A DNA stretch of 64,000 nt from a cyanobacterium endosymbiont of Epithemia clementina EcSB. Its GTDB lineage: Bacteria > Cyanobacteriota > Cyanobacteriia > Cyanobacteriales > Microcystaceae. A program made the position numbers and the translations under genes. The stretch covers positions 613,110-677,109 of the forward strand of contig NZ_CP123991.1 in NCBI RefSeq assembly GCF_029919255.1, written 5' to 3'. Each line of letters opens with the position of its first letter. Within the stretch, counting starts at the first letter, position 1. The notes below the pieces were generated by a model, which did not search any database, was not told the origin of the DNA, and saw only the letters and a program-made list of their open reading frames with translations. Positions 28,321 through 38,688 of the stretch are shown here, piece by piece.

Positions 28321-30264
28321 TCAATTCCCTTTTTTTTGTATTTTGGGACGAGGAAACTCAGAAGCAGCAGGGAAATATTTAATCGGCTCATTGACCATTG
28401 CTTGTTTCATAAAGTCTCGCCAAATAGGGGCAGCATTACCGCCTCCTGTGACCCCTCGTCCTAAAGCGCGGTTAGCATCATCCCCTACCCAAACTGCTGT
28501 GGCCAATTGAGGAACATAACCCACAAACCAAACATCACGTTCTGAATCTGTGGTTCCTGTCTTACCCGCGGCAGGACGATCAATATTAGCTGCTCTCCCT
28601 GTTCCACTCGTAATAACTCCCTGTAAAACTGCCGTTAAGTTAGCCGTTGCCCAGGGCTCCAGAACTAATTGGGGTTCTGGAGTGTTGTCTAATAAAACAT
28701 TGCCAAGACTGTCCGTAATTCTAACAATAGCTGTTGGTTTAGAGTACCAACCATTACTAGCAAAGGTAGCATAGGCTCCCGCCATTTCTAGAGGAGTGAC
28801 ATCTCCAGCTCCTAAGGGAAGAGAAGTCACTGCTTGTAATGGACTTTTAATGCCTATTCGACGACAGATCTCAATAACTTTACTAACTCCAACTTTACTC
28901 CCAATAATCACTGCCGGAACGTTGCGCGATTGTATCAAAGCAGTACGAAGGGGCATAGGACCTCTATAATTCCCTCCATAGTTTTTAGGGCTATAGGTAT
29001 TTTTCCCATCGCGGAAACTTACCGGATTATCATTGACAATGGAGTCGGGAGTAAATTTGCCACTAGCAAAGGCAGTATAATAAACAAATGGCTTAAAGGA
29101 AGACCCAGGTTGGCGACGAGATTGGGTAGCACGATTTAGCTGACTTTTATTGTAATCAACTCCTCCCACGATCGCTTTAATAAAGTGAGTACGAGGATCA
29201 ACAGCCACTAAAGCGACCTGTAGATCTTTCGCAGAAATTCCCCATTGCCGCAGCTTACGATAACCCTTTTCCACGCTTTCTTTAGCTTTAAGCTGAAGAT
29301 AATAGTCAACGCTGGTCTGAATTCGCATTCCCCCTTTTAGGGTAACTTCTTCACCGAATTTATCCTCCAACTCTTCCATGACAGTGTCGGTCACGTAGGG
29401 AAGTTTACTGTTCTGCCATGCCGTAGGTTTACCCATCTTCAAGGGTTCTTTTTTAGCTGCTTCAGCCTCTTGAGCAGAAACCCATCCCAAATCCCGCATC
29501 CTGTCTAAAACCATTGCTTGTCTTTGTTTAGATTTGGAATAATTAATAAAAGGGCTATAGGTTTCTGGAGCTTGGATAAGTCCGGCCATCAAAGCCGATT
29601 CAGCTAAGTTTAATTCAGATGCCGGTTTATTAAAATAACTTTCGGCTGCAGTTTGTGCCCCATAGTTATTGTGACCCCAATAGATATTATTTAGGTACAT
29701 TTCTAGGATTTTGTCTTTATCAAAAACCTGTTCCACCCGAAGAGAAAGAACCGCCTCAGAAAGTTTGCGGTTAAAAGTTCGATCCGTTGACAAAAAGATA
29801 TTTTTGACTAACTGCATGGTAATGGTAGACGCGCCTTCTACCACACCACCACTTTTATAGTTTACCCAAAGCGCACGACCAATACTTGTGAGGTTGATTC
29901 CGTGGTGATAATAAAAGTGACTATCCTCAATCGCTAGTACCGCCCTTTTGAGTTCAGGAGACATATAGTTTAGAGTTGTTACTTCTCGGTTGGCTTCTTC
30001 ATGAAGTCTCGATAGGAGCCGTCCTTTGATATCGTAGATATAAGTGGTTTCTGGTGGAGCGTAGTTATTTAGACTCCGAACGTCTGGGAGGTTGCGAAAG
30101 CTAATCGCAAGTCCAACTAGTCCCCCTGCAATAATTGAACTAGCTAACAGGGAGAGGCTGAGTACGGTTCCTCCAGCCACTTTGATTACACCTTGCCTAA
30201 AGGAGGCTTTAGGAGAGGGGGGCTTGTTTGGATTAGTTTGTTGTCGAATAGTGCTAGACGACAC
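28321..30264 (-). CDS. Class A penicillin-binding protein (PBP1A family)
   Basis: 647 residues starting at GTG 30264 with GAGG upstream. A cytoplasmic tail and one membrane span (VLSLSLLASSIIAGGLVGLA) are followed by a glycosyltransferase domain (AIEDSHFYYHHGI with the catalytic Glu near 113, then EGASTITMQLVKN) and a transpeptidase domain with SSFKPF (Ser about 388), SRNVP and KTGTT (about 569). It polymerises and crosslinks peptidoglycan in the periplasm. All active-site motifs are present and the length is normal. Divergent from thrB. Confidence 0.93.
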   Translation of the reverse strand: MSSSTIRQQTNPNKPPSPKASFRQGVIKVAGGTVLSLSLLASSIIAGGLVGLAISFRNLPDVRSLNNYAPPETTYIYDIKGRLLSRLHEEANREVTTLNYMSPELKRAVLAIEDSHFYYHHGINLTSIGRALWVNYKSGGVVEGASTITMQLVKNIFLSTDRTFNRKLSEAVLSLRVEQVFDKDKILEMYLNNIYWGHNNYGAQTAAESYFNKPASELNLAESALMAGLIQAPETYSPFINYSKSKQRQAMVLDRMRDLGWVSAQEAEAAKKEPLKMGKPTAWQNSKLPYVTDTVMEELEDKFGEEVTLKGGMRIQTSVDYYLQLKAKESVEKGYRKLRQWGISAKDLQVALVAVDPRTHFIKAIVGGVDYNKSQLNRATQSRRQPGSSFKPFVYYTAFASGKFTPDSIVNDNPVSFRDGKNTYSPKNYGGNYRGPMPLRTALIQSRNVPAVIIGSKVGVSKVIEICRRIGIKSPLQAVTSLPLGAGDVTPLEMAGAYATFASNGWYSKPTAIVRITDSLGNVLLDNTPEPQLVLEPWATANLTAVLQGVITSGTGRAANIDRPAAGKTGTTDSERDVWFVGYVPQLATAVWVGDDANRALGRGVTGGGNAAPIWRDFMKQAMVNEPIKYFPAASEFPRPKIQKKGN

Positions 30265-30479
30265 GATAATTTTACTTCCTCACTCCGAGTATAGGTTTAT
30301 GAATTAGCGGGAGACCTGGCATAAATAAAGTTTTTTACAAGTAGCTCATGGAATTTAGCCGAGATTAAATCCCCTAGTCTCATTTATTATGCCCTATACC
30401 CGAAATAAATTCCTAGCATTATGTCTATACACAGAATTTTCCATTATGTTAAGCAAATTTTTTTAATGAGGGTTTGATT

Positions 30480-31394
30480 ATGTCTACTGTTAAGGTTTCA
30501 GTTCCAGCGACGACAGCTAATTTAGGACCGGGGTTCGACTGCATTGGGGCTGCTTTAAACCAATATAACTACTTTACGTTTAGTCCCATTGAAACGAAAA
30601 TTCCTGACTTAACTATTGCTATAAAGGGGAAAGAAGCCCCAAGAGTAAGTTGTGATCGTACCAATTTGGTTTATCAGTCTTTTCTTAAACTCTATCAATA
30701 CCTGGGACAAACACCTCCTAAGGTCGCCATCAATATTGAATTAGGAATTCCTTTAGCTAGGGGGTTAGGAAGTTCGGCCACCGCTATTGTTGGCGGTTTA
30801 ATCGGAGGAAATAAATTGGCTGGGGAACCTCTTTCTTTATCCGAGATTATGGAATTGGCAATCACCATTGAAGGTCATCCTGATAATGTGGTTCCTGCTT
30901 TGTTAGGCAATTGTCAATTATCTGTAGAAAAAGCAGGAAATTGGCAAATTTGCCCCATTGTCTGGCATCCAGATTTAATTCCTGTGGTGGTTATTCCTGA
31001 TTTTGAACTGTCTACCCAAAAGGCGCGGGCTGTTTTACCTACGCACCTAAGTCGTCATGATGCCATTTTCAATATTGCTCATCTGGGATTATTGATTAAA
31101 GGATTAGAAACAGGCAATCGAGACTGGTTAATGATGGCTTTGGACGATAAACTCCATCAGCCTTATCGTCAAACCTTGATCAAGGGCTATAATTCTCTAA
31201 AAAAAGCTGCTCTGTCCGTGGGTGCTTATGGTCTGGTCATTAGTGGAGCTGGCCCTACAGTGATTGCCTTAACTTCTTCTGAGCACGCAGAGCAGGTATC
31301 ACTTGCTATTACTGATGCATGGATGCATGTAGGAGTTAAAGCGGAAGCGCTATTGCTATCGATTGATTTTGATGGCGCTAGGGTTGTTATCTAA
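30480..31394 (+). CDS. thrB: Homoserine kinase
   Basis: 304 residues from ATG 30480 with GAGG upstream (a TTG at 30474 is less likely). This GHMP kinase phosphorylates homoserine on the way to threonine. VSVPATTANLGPGFDCIG is the N-terminal family signature, PLARGLGSSATAIVGG (about 90-105) the phosphate-binding loop, and GLVISGAGPTVIAL the C-terminal motif. It is intact and followed at once by tRNA-Leu on the other strand. Threonine synthesis is thus kept. Confidence 0.95.
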   Translation: MSTVKVSVPATTANLGPGFDCIGAALNQYNYFTFSPIETKIPDLTIAIKGKEAPRVSCDRTNLVYQSFLKLYQYLGQTPPKVAINIELGIPLARGLGSSATAIVGGLIGGNKLAGEPLSLSEIMELAITIEGHPDNVVPALLGNCQLSVEKAGNWQICPIVWHPDLIPVVVIPDFELSTQKARAVLPTHLSRHDAIFNIAHLGLLIKGLETGNRDWLMMALDDKLHQPYRQTLIKGYNSLKKAALSVGAYGLVISGAGPTVIALTSSEHAEQVSLAITDAWMHVGVKAEALLLSIDFDGARVVI

Positions 31395-31398
31395 AATA

Positions 31399-31480
31399 TG
31401 CGGATGGCGAGACTTGAACTCGCATGGCACAAGCCACACGCCCCTCAAGCGTGCGTGTCTACCGATTCCACCACATCCGC
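31399..31480 (-). tRNA. tRNA-Leu (anticodon GAG)
   Basis: On the minus strand the sequence folds as a tRNA: acceptor arms GCGGATG and CATCCGC pair over 7 bp, the D-arm contains AATCGGTAGA, the anticodon stem CACGC/GCGTG encloses TTGAGGG giving anticodon GAG, the long variable arm TGGC/GCCA is typical of leucine tRNA, and the T-arm is GCGAG-TTCAAGT-CTCGC. The discriminator base is A (31399). The 3' CCA is not encoded. Confidence 0.95.
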
Positions 31481-31698
31481 GTCATAACTATCTATGCATA
31501 GTATCATAATCGAAGGCCAAAATACAAGGAAGATTTTAACCCATTCTTCAAGTCTTCTAATGAGTTACCAGCAATTACCAGTGAAAAAAAGAAAAATACA
31601 GAAAATCTTAAAACAAGAGGCTAAGATTAACCCTCCATCAAAAAACCCTGTAATAATCTTTACACGGGAACCCTCTATTTACCGCAAACTAAAGAATC

Positions 31699-32901
31699 AT
31701 GAGCATTTCCATCAAACAATTATGTGTCTATATTGCACTCCTAGCTGTAGGTAGCAGTCTCGGATTGTGGAGAAGTCACTATACAAGTCAATCCCCAATT
31801 ACTCAGACGGTTCAAAACCCCCCAGTGGTTCCCACAAATCTAAACCCTTTATATTTTCCTTCTAGATCCTCGAATGTAAACAATTTTAATTTTATTGCCA
31901 AAGCTGCTCAAAAAGTTGGTCCAGCAGTGGTTCGCATTGATGCAGCTAGACAAGTATCTAGCCACCTTACCGATTCTTTTGAAAATCCTTTTTTCCGTCG
32001 TTTTTTTGGTAAGGAAATTCCGATTCCCAAGGAACATATTGAGCGAGGGACGGGCTCAGGATTTATTCTTAGTGAGGATGGCCAATTATTGACGAATGCC
32101 CATGTGGTTGATGGAACAAAACAAGTTAAAGTTACTTTGAAAAATGGACAAATCTATCGGGGACAAGTATTAGGGATTGATAAAATGACTGATGTGGCTG
32201 TGGTAAAAATTGGGGCTACAGATCTGCCAACAGTTAGATTAGGGACGGCTGAGAATTTACAACCTGGAGAATGGGCAATCGCTATTGGGAATCCTTTAGG
32301 ATTAGATAATACTGTCACAGTAGGAATTATCAGTGCTTTGGGGCGGTCAAGTTCAGAAGTTGGGGTTCCAGATAAGCGATTAAGATTTATTCAAACCGAC
32401 GCAGCCATTAATCCAGGGAATTCAGGAGGGCCTCTTCTTAATTCTAATGGAGAAGTAGTGGGGATTAATACAGCAATTCGTGCAGATGCTCAAGGATTAG
32501 GGTTTGCTATTCCCATCGAAACAGCCCAACGGGTAGCCCAACAATTGTTTGTTAAAGGAAAAGTCGATCATCCTTATTTAGGTATTTACATGGTTACGTT
32601 AGATAGAGAGTCACAAAAAGAACTTAATAAAGAGAATAAATTAGATTTTGAAGTGACTGAAATTAAAGGAGTTTTAGTAGTTAGTGTAGTGAATAATTCT
32701 CCTGCTGCTGAGGCTGGTTTTAAACCTGGGGATGTAATTTTAAAAGTTGGGGGTAAATCAGTAGAAACTGCGACAGATGTACAAGAACAAGTAGAGTTAA
32801 GTTCTATTGGAACAATTCTTGACGTAGAGGTAATTCGTCAAGGAAATTCTAATCCTGAGACTTTAGCAGTATGTCCAGAATCTTTTCCCAATAAAAATTA
32901 A
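31699..32901 (+). CDS. HtrA/Deg-family serine protease (HhoA-like)
   Basis: 400 residues from ATG 31699. An N-terminal membrane anchor or signal (LCVYIALLAVGSSLGLW) is followed by a trypsin-like domain with the full triad, His about 135 in LTNAHVV, Asp about 165 in MTDVAVV and Ser about 241 in NPGNSGGPL. A single PDZ domain (about 290-390) includes SPAAEAGFKPGDVIL. It acts in periplasmic protein quality control. Cyanobacteria have three such paralogues (HtrA, HhoA, HhoB) that I cannot tell apart here. Intact. Confidence 0.93.
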   Translation: MSISIKQLCVYIALLAVGSSLGLWRSHYTSQSPITQTVQNPPVVPTNLNPLYFPSRSSNVNNFNFIAKAAQKVGPAVVRIDAARQVSSHLTDSFENPFFRRFFGKEIPIPKEHIERGTGSGFILSEDGQLLTNAHVVDGTKQVKVTLKNGQIYRGQVLGIDKMTDVAVVKIGATDLPTVRLGTAENLQPGEWAIAIGNPLGLDNTVTVGIISALGRSSSEVGVPDKRLRFIQTDAAINPGNSGGPLLNSNGEVVGINTAIRADAQGLGFAIPIETAQRVAQQLFVKGKVDHPYLGIYMVTLDRESQKELNKENKLDFEVTEIKGVLVVSVVNNSPAAEAGFKPGDVILKVGGKSVETATDVQEQVELSSIGTILDVEVIRQGNSNPETLAVCPESFPNKN

Positions 32902-34360
32902 TATTCAATGGTTTCAATGTGATTTAATTATGGATTTTAGTAGTTTAAAATATCTCAGTTAATTCTATTATTTATCACTATTTAGTTTATTTTACACTGT
33001 CAATATTTAACATGAATATTATTTCTTTGAGAATAAAAATATAATATAGGAATTGAGATACTGTCAATATTATTTAATGGTGGGGTCAGCACTACTAAGT
33101 AAATATTTCTGAAATGAACTCTAAAAAAACAAGTCATTTTGTATCGCTATAATTAGGTAATAGAAGTTAAGTTAATACTTCTTTAGTTACTGTTTCTTAG
33201 AGGGATACTTATGAGAAATGTTAGTTAGACAAATTTTAAAGACACGGTTATTATTTTCAATAACTAAGTAAAAATACAACAAGGTTGACAATTATCTCAA
33301 ATAATAACTGCCAACAATCAAAACTACGATGATTGAGATAAAAACAGCCTAAAATTAGAAACAGCTTATTTTTTTATTCTAAATTTAGAGATTACTTTTT
33401 AGGTAAACTAAGTATAAAAAATTAGTAAATTAAAAAGGTAAATAACAAAGTTTTAGATATTAAATTTTATAGAACTTTCAATCTTCAAATATATTTGATT
33501 TGTCGTTGATTGTTTAAATAAAAAAATATTAATAGCATTCAATTTTACTAATCAATAGTACTAACTATTACTTCATTTTTTATTGATAATAAGTGATTAA
33601 TTAAAATACTTACTTATGGAGATTTTTAAATAGTTATTGATCTACATATCTTCGGTCCTCAAATAATTGTTCAATCAAATCTTACCTTAACTGAGGGAAA
33701 GGTTTACAGTCATCTATAAAGCTAATAATTTACCGCAGTCATTTTTAGTTAAATACAGTTTAAATCCAAAATTCTATTCCATAGAATTCTAGTTAGATCC
33801 GGTTTTTTAAAAAAATTCTGTGTATTTTACTGTCGGTTTATAATCGACTTGTATCGAAGTAGAATTGATAGAACTAATTCCTGTATTTTCTCCCTTGCGA
33901 GCCTATCAAAAACAGTGCAGTAACATTATTGTCCAAGGTACAACTTCCACAAAACAACGGTGTCTGATTAAATTAGGAAATGCTCTTTTGCAATGGGAAA
34001 TAACCTGCAATATATAAAATTTTTGAAGAGTTCGATATTCTGAACCATAATAAGTAACTACCATGGTTATAGCTTTACCTGTTCTCAACAGAATGACAAT
34101 ACTGTTTAAATCTTTGATGAAGCTCATCTAGATTAAAAAATATCTCTGTGAGATTGAGGCTAGATTTTATATTCACAGTAAAAATCTCGGTAAATACTTT
34201 CTATTTTTCCACCAAGCTCACATTTTAAATCAACAAAGTATTTAAGCAGTTTACAGTATAAACTGCTTAAATACTTTTAAAAAACTTGAGATATTTTACT
34301 TAAAATTCAATGTTTTAGAGATTTTTTAAGAGTATTTAACTTAACTAATCCACTCACTGT
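32902..34360. other. 1.5-kb gene-free stretch with possible remnant
   Basis: A/T-rich and without an intact gene. The segment 33890-34133 has coding-like pieces and is listed separately. A 9-bp hairpin TTATCTCAA/TTGAGATAA lies at 33292-33341. Confidence 0.5.
33890..34133 (+). pseudogene. Possible remnant of a superfamily II helicase-like ATPase
   Basis: Plus-strand pieces read PLRAYQKQCSNIIVQGTTST followed by KQRCLIKLGNALLQWE, and 200 bases later, after stops and frame changes, FDEAHLD. The order LRxYQ, a degraded phosphate-loop-like GTTSTKQ, and DEAH recalls DEAD/DEAH helicases, but the spacing is short and no further domain can be followed. This is weak evidence only. Confidence 0.25.
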
Positions 34361-36466
34361 CTATTGTTTTTCTAACTTACTTGTCTTAGCCGATGAAGTT
34401 TTTTTATTCCTTTTGCAAGGAATAGTTTTGAGGAAAATAGGAACCGTAAAATGAAATTGACTTCCGAGATCTTTCCCATCTGATTCTGCCCAAATCTCTC
34501 CGCCCCACCCTTGAACAATCTGACGACAAATAGCTAAACCTAACCCCGTTCCCCCTGTACTACGCCGTAATGCCCCTTCTTCTTGATAGAATCGATCAAA
34601 GACTGTTTCTAAACAATTGGGCTCAATACCTCGCCCCGTATCAGCGACTGTAACTTCTAAACTGCCAGGATGGGTGCTACTAACTTCAATAGTCACGCTT
34701 CCTTTAGAACTGGTAAACTTGCATGCGTTGTCGAGCAGTTTGGCTAACACTTCTACGAGCCATTCTCCATCGGCTTGAATTAAGGGAAGTTCAGAAGTCA
34801 CTAAGTTTTTAATGTTAGGTAAATTGCTATCTCGATTACGAGCCCTAACATTACTTAGAGATAGTTCAACACATTCAGCTAAATCTAACGGTTCGGGATG
34901 CCATTCCACCCGTCCACTTTCTAACCGAGAAAGGGTGAGAAAATCTTGGACTAGCTTACGCATGCGTTCAGCATCTTGCAAGGCGGTATTAAGCATCACT
35001 TGACGCAATTTGGGGGACATATCCGGTTCAGTGGCCAAACTTTCTAAACAAATTTGAATAGTAGACAGAGGGGTACGTAATTCATGGCCAGTAATAGCCA
35101 CTAAATTAGAACGAGTGCGATCAAGGGCTTCAAGTTGTTCATTAAGATATTGTAGGTTAGCATAGGCTTCAGCTTGAATTAGGGCCACACCAATTTGAGT
35201 GGTGATCGAATTAACCAAAGCCACATCTTCATCTTTCCAGTCCACAGGATTAGGACCACAGTGATGCAACTCTAACATCCCCAATAGTCTTCCCCGATAG
35301 AGGATAGGAACTAGTAGCCAAGATAAAATCGAACACTTAATGACAAGACTTTGAAGGGATTTTGAATCTGAATTGGACTTTGTTCGCTTGAAAATACGCG
35401 GATCATTATTTGCATCCTCAATCATTAAAGAATCACGTAACTTTATCACTTCTTGGAATAAAGGATTGTCGTGTAATGGCCAAATTTCTCCCTTAATTGA
35501 AGCAATACCGGCACTTAAAAATTCATGTTGAATTGTCGCTATGGTATCGGTTTCCCGACAGCGATAAACAAGACAACGACAGACTCCTAACCCTTCCCCT
35601 AATTTCTGGACAGCTAGGTGTAGAATTTCTTCAGGATCTAGTGAGTGTCGAATAGCAGTGGTAACCGAATTAATCAGACGTTCCTTATGTTCTTTGGAGG
35701 CTAGGGAACGGTTCGCCTTAAGCAGTTTATATTGACCAGCTTGTAGATAACTAACGAGGCGTTGCACAAAGGGATCTGGGTGTCTGTTAGGACAATCCCA
35801 GGTTAAATTATTAACTTCTTTTTGCTCAAGATTTACTCCTCTTCGTCTTAAAGTCGTCACGGGTAAATACTTCTGGCGAGCTTGCTTGATTTTAGTCTTT
35901 AATTCTGGTCGATAGGTGAGAATGCGTCGTAATAATGTATCTGCAGCTTGTTGACTCACTTGACGATCAAATGTCCAAATTCCTTCAAAACGTCGGCTAT
36001 TGTCCATAGCTGAGCCAACACGGTCATTAGTATCATCATGATTTATTCCAATGCGTTCTTGACACACTAAGCAGCTCGCATAATCTTGAGCAATAACGAT
36101 TAAGCTCCATTCTTGAGCCAAGCTGTCCGTTGATTCAAAGGCAATCTTCTCATAAACTTCAGAACTGTTTTCAAAGTCGGATTCTGGAGCAGCCAACACA
36201 TAAACCTGATCTGTTTTTTGGGCAATTCGCCGATATCGTTGGGCTTCTTGCCGATAAAATCGTTCTCGTTGAAAACTAGCAATAACTAGAGGATAACCTG
36301 AACAGGCTAAGACTTGATCTTCCATAGCATGAGATAAAGCTGTCAAGGAAGCCTTGAAATACATTTGAGGCCGCCAATAGGGAAAAATTTGCAACAGTTC
36401 TGTTAAAACCGATATTGAATTGCTCATCGACGTCTTTTTGATATCTCCTGGCAAAATCGATGTCAT
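34361..36466 (-). CDS. Hybrid-free sensor histidine kinase with DICT and GAF domains
   Basis: About 701 residues from ATG 36466 (AAGG upstream); a TTG at 36493 or the ATG at 36427 are alternatives. N-terminal DICT sensory domain (FPYWRPQMYFKASLTALSHA to VSQQAADTLLRRIL), GAF domain about 270-430, then the kinase: H-box ITGHELRTPLSTIQ (His about 461), N-box with DNACKF, G1 DTGRGIEP and G2 GGTGLGLAICRQIV. There is no transmembrane segment, so it is a cytosolic sensor. DICT domains are common in cyanobacterial kinases tied to light or redox signals; the signal here is unknown. There is no adjacent response regulator. Confidence 0.88.
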   Translation of the reverse strand: MTSILPGDIKKTSMSNSISVLTELLQIFPYWRPQMYFKASLTALSHAMEDQVLACSGYPLVIASFQRERFYRQEAQRYRRIAQKTDQVYVLAAPESDFENSSEVYEKIAFESTDSLAQEWSLIVIAQDYASCLVCQERIGINHDDTNDRVGSAMDNSRRFEGIWTFDRQVSQQAADTLLRRILTYRPELKTKIKQARQKYLPVTTLRRRGVNLEQKEVNNLTWDCPNRHPDPFVQRLVSYLQAGQYKLLKANRSLASKEHKERLINSVTTAIRHSLDPEEILHLAVQKLGEGLGVCRCLVYRCRETDTIATIQHEFLSAGIASIKGEIWPLHDNPLFQEVIKLRDSLMIEDANNDPRIFKRTKSNSDSKSLQSLVIKCSILSWLLVPILYRGRLLGMLELHHCGPNPVDWKDEDVALVNSITTQIGVALIQAEAYANLQYLNEQLEALDRTRSNLVAITGHELRTPLSTIQICLESLATEPDMSPKLRQVMLNTALQDAERMRKLVQDFLTLSRLESGRVEWHPEPLDLAECVELSLSNVRARNRDSNLPNIKNLVTSELPLIQADGEWLVEVLAKLLDNACKFTSSKGSVTIEVSSTHPGSLEVTVADTGRGIEPNCLETVFDRFYQEEGALRRSTGGTGLGLAICRQIVQGWGGEIWAESDGKDLGSQFHFTVPIFLKTIPCKRNKKTSSAKTSKLEKQ

Positions 36467-37202
36467 ATCGCCTTTATAGCCTTCATATTGCAATTATGTC
36501 CCCTTAAAGAGGGGTGTTAAACTATAAGTAGAAAGTCTATGTTTACAATTACCCCTCATTGTAACGGGATTGCTATAGTGGCTAACGATCATGTTATGAG
36601 GATTAACTTAACTCTACGGACATAGCCTAGATAAGTTATTTTGTCATTAAACTCCATTCTATTAGAAAAACTTGACGTATTCTTGTTGTTAAGTCTGTGC
36701 ACATCCTCTATTTAGCTTATAAAGATCAATAATCACTCTTCAATCAATAAAAAGTCCCTGGATGTCTTTCTATAGTTTTGACTCCAAGAACTTTTTTTAC
36801 ACGTTTTTACTCTTAATACACTATCAAAGTAACCAAATCTTCCCAAAATCCTTTTCGAGACAGTGATGTTTTGTTAATCTGTCCTCTAATAACCTTACTT
36901 ATTGAGGTATTACAAAATCTGTCATAATTTTCTAATTTTTCAGGGAAAATCGAAGATCTTATCAGTAGTCATAAATATCAAGAAAAACTGACAAGACGCT
37001 CTCCCAAAGCCTGATAAATTCGTTAACTTACAAAGTAAGTTAACGATCACACCCCTTGACCATTTCCCCTAATTTTTTGTTACATAAAATTAAGCTGACG
37101 AGCCCCGTAATCCAAATTCCACGAGTTAACCATAATTCGTATGAAACTCTTAAGACTTTACCAAGAGCTATTTGTTGCCCAAATTATCGGAGAGTGTATC
37201 TC
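36467..37202. other. Divergent intergenic stretch
   Basis: Lies between the kinase and the DUF4912 gene. It contains CCCCT/AGGGG just upstream of the kinase and an 11-bp hairpin at 37021-37045. An in-frame extension of the DUF4912 gene to 37056 is possible but unlikely. Confidence 0.5.
37021..37045. repeat. 11-bp inverted repeat upstream of the DUF4912 gene
   Basis: CGTTAACTTAC (37021-37031) and GTAAGTTAACG (37035-37045) with a 3-base loop, about 160 bases before the chosen start. It could be a leader hairpin or an operator. Confidence 0.6.
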
Positions 37203-38486
37203 ATGGTACAAGAGCAACTACTCTTAGAGAAGATGACCCTCAGACGGCTACGCAGAGTAGCCAGTGAATATAATATCTCTCTTTACAGCAGAATGGGTAA
37301 AGCACAATTGCTGTCTGCCATAAAACAATTGATTCAGGAACAAACTGTTCAAAAACCAAAAATTAAAGAAATGACAAGAAGTCCAAAACTCGTTCAGGAG
37401 GAACAAGAAATGGAAACATCTAAATTTGAAGTAGATCAAGACGATATCGTAGAGGGACTTTTATCCTCTGTTGATGACCGGCTTGGTGATCTCCCCGATG
37501 GCTATGGAGAAAGCCGTATTGTCATTTTGCCTCGTGATCCGCAATGGGCTTATGTATACTGGGATGTTCCTAATAGTGATAAAGAAGAATTACGTCGCCA
37601 GGGAGGACAACAGTTAGCCCTACGTCTTTATGATGTCACCGATATTGATCTCAATAACCAAAATCCCCACAGTATCCAAGAATACCTCTGTGACGATCAC
37701 TCACAGGAATGGTATTTACCTATTCCTGTGAGTGATCGTGATTATGTTCTCGACATCGGTTATCGTTGTTTCGATGGACGCTGGTTGGTTCTCGCTCGTT
37801 CAGCTTCTGTTCATATTCCCCCTGTCTATCCTTCTGACTGGGTAGAAGATATCTTTGTCACCGTCGACTCAAACCAAGAACTCCAAGGTAATATGGTTTA
37901 CGATTTGGTTCGCCCTACTCACAGTCAAGCAATCCCCGGCGACAATCTTGTCTACGACAAAATTTTGGGTATGACTCAAGGAGTGGAAGCTCAGCGGATG
38001 GCAGGTTCTGTGTTCGGTTCTATACAACACGTCACGGGTTCAGTAATCAGTCCCTACATTAAGCAAGAAATGCTTAATCCCTACGTTTATCAAGAAGTAG
38101 TTAGTTCTTATGTCTTTCCCTCCAGTGTTGGAATGTGGGCAATTCCTACCGCTTCTGGTGTGAATGTCTCTACTATGTCTGGTGTGGGGTTAGCAGTTCG
38201 TGTTTCTACACCGTCCGAGTATCCTCATAAGTTCTGGTTAGTAGCTGATGCTGAGTTAATTGTTTATGGGGCTACTGAACCTGATGCTACTGTTACCATT
38301 GGTGGTCGTCCTATAGAACTCAATCCCGATGGCACTTTCCGCTTCCAGATGTCTTTTCAAGATGGTTTGATTGACTATCCTATAGTGGCTGTAGCTGTTG
38401 ATGGAGAGCAAACCCGTTCCGTTCATATGAAGTTTAATCGTGAAACTTCTGAGTGCCTTACTAAGGCTAAGGAAGAAGCAGTTTAG
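37203..38486 (+). CDS. DUF4912 domain protein with N-terminal SAP/Rho-N-like segment
   Basis: 427 residues from ATG 37203, supported by GGAG upstream; the frame is open back to 37056. Residues 1-40 (TLRRLRRVASEYNISLYSRM, then GKAQLLSAI) resemble a Rho-N/SAP nucleic-acid-binding helix pair. The DUF4912 domain follows (RIVILPRDPQWAYVYWDVPN, LRLYDVTDID, WYLPIPVSDRDYV), and the C-terminal 80 residues (ELIVYGATEPDATVTIGGRP) form an Ig-like or carboxypeptidase-regulatory-like beta domain. The family is conserved in cyanobacteria but its function is unknown. An 18-bp perfect inverted repeat lies inside the coding sequence at 37693-37739. Confidence 0.85.
   Translation: MVQEQLLLEKMTLRRLRRVASEYNISLYSRMGKAQLLSAIKQLIQEQTVQKPKIKEMTRSPKLVQEEQEMETSKFEVDQDDIVEGLLSSVDDRLGDLPDGYGESRIVILPRDPQWAYVYWDVPNSDKEELRRQGGQQLALRLYDVTDIDLNNQNPHSIQEYLCDDHSQEWYLPIPVSDRDYVLDIGYRCFDGRWLVLARSASVHIPPVYPSDWVEDIFVTVDSNQELQGNMVYDLVRPTHSQAIPGDNLVYDKILGMTQGVEAQRMAGSVFGSIQHVTGSVISPYIKQEMLNPYVYQEVVSSYVFPSSVGMWAIPTASGVNVSTMSGVGLAVRVSTPSEYPHKFWLVADAELIVYGATEPDATVTIGGRPIELNPDGTFRFQMSFQDGLIDYPIVAVAVDGEQTRSVHMKFNRETSECLTKAKEEAV
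37693..37739. repeat. 18-bp perfect inverted repeat inside the DUF4912 gene
   Basis: ACGATCACTCACAGGAAT (37693-37710) and its exact complement (37722-37739), with the 11-base spacer adding a further GGTA/TACC pairing. The arms encode DDHSQEW and IPVSDRD-type residues of the DUF4912 domain, so a hairpin of about 22 bp is embedded in a conserved reading frame. Confidence 0.85.
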
Positions 38487-38688
38487 GAATGCTTTAAATT
38501 TAGTCTATAACTCGAGATGATAATTGCTTTTTTTAAGCATTTCAAAAGTTCGCCGACTTGATTGCTCCTGATGAGTTCATTGGGGGCTTAATTTTTTAAT
38601 AATAGAGAAATTCTTAATTTCTCCAAGAGAATGTTACCTTCTCAAAATTCTATATTAGAATAAAGTAAATATTAACTTTCTTTAAGAG

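Noticed and set aside
31494-31754. 86-codon frame between tRNA-Leu and the HtrA gene
   Set aside because: It overlaps the N-terminus of the HtrA gene in another frame and shows no protein-like composition.
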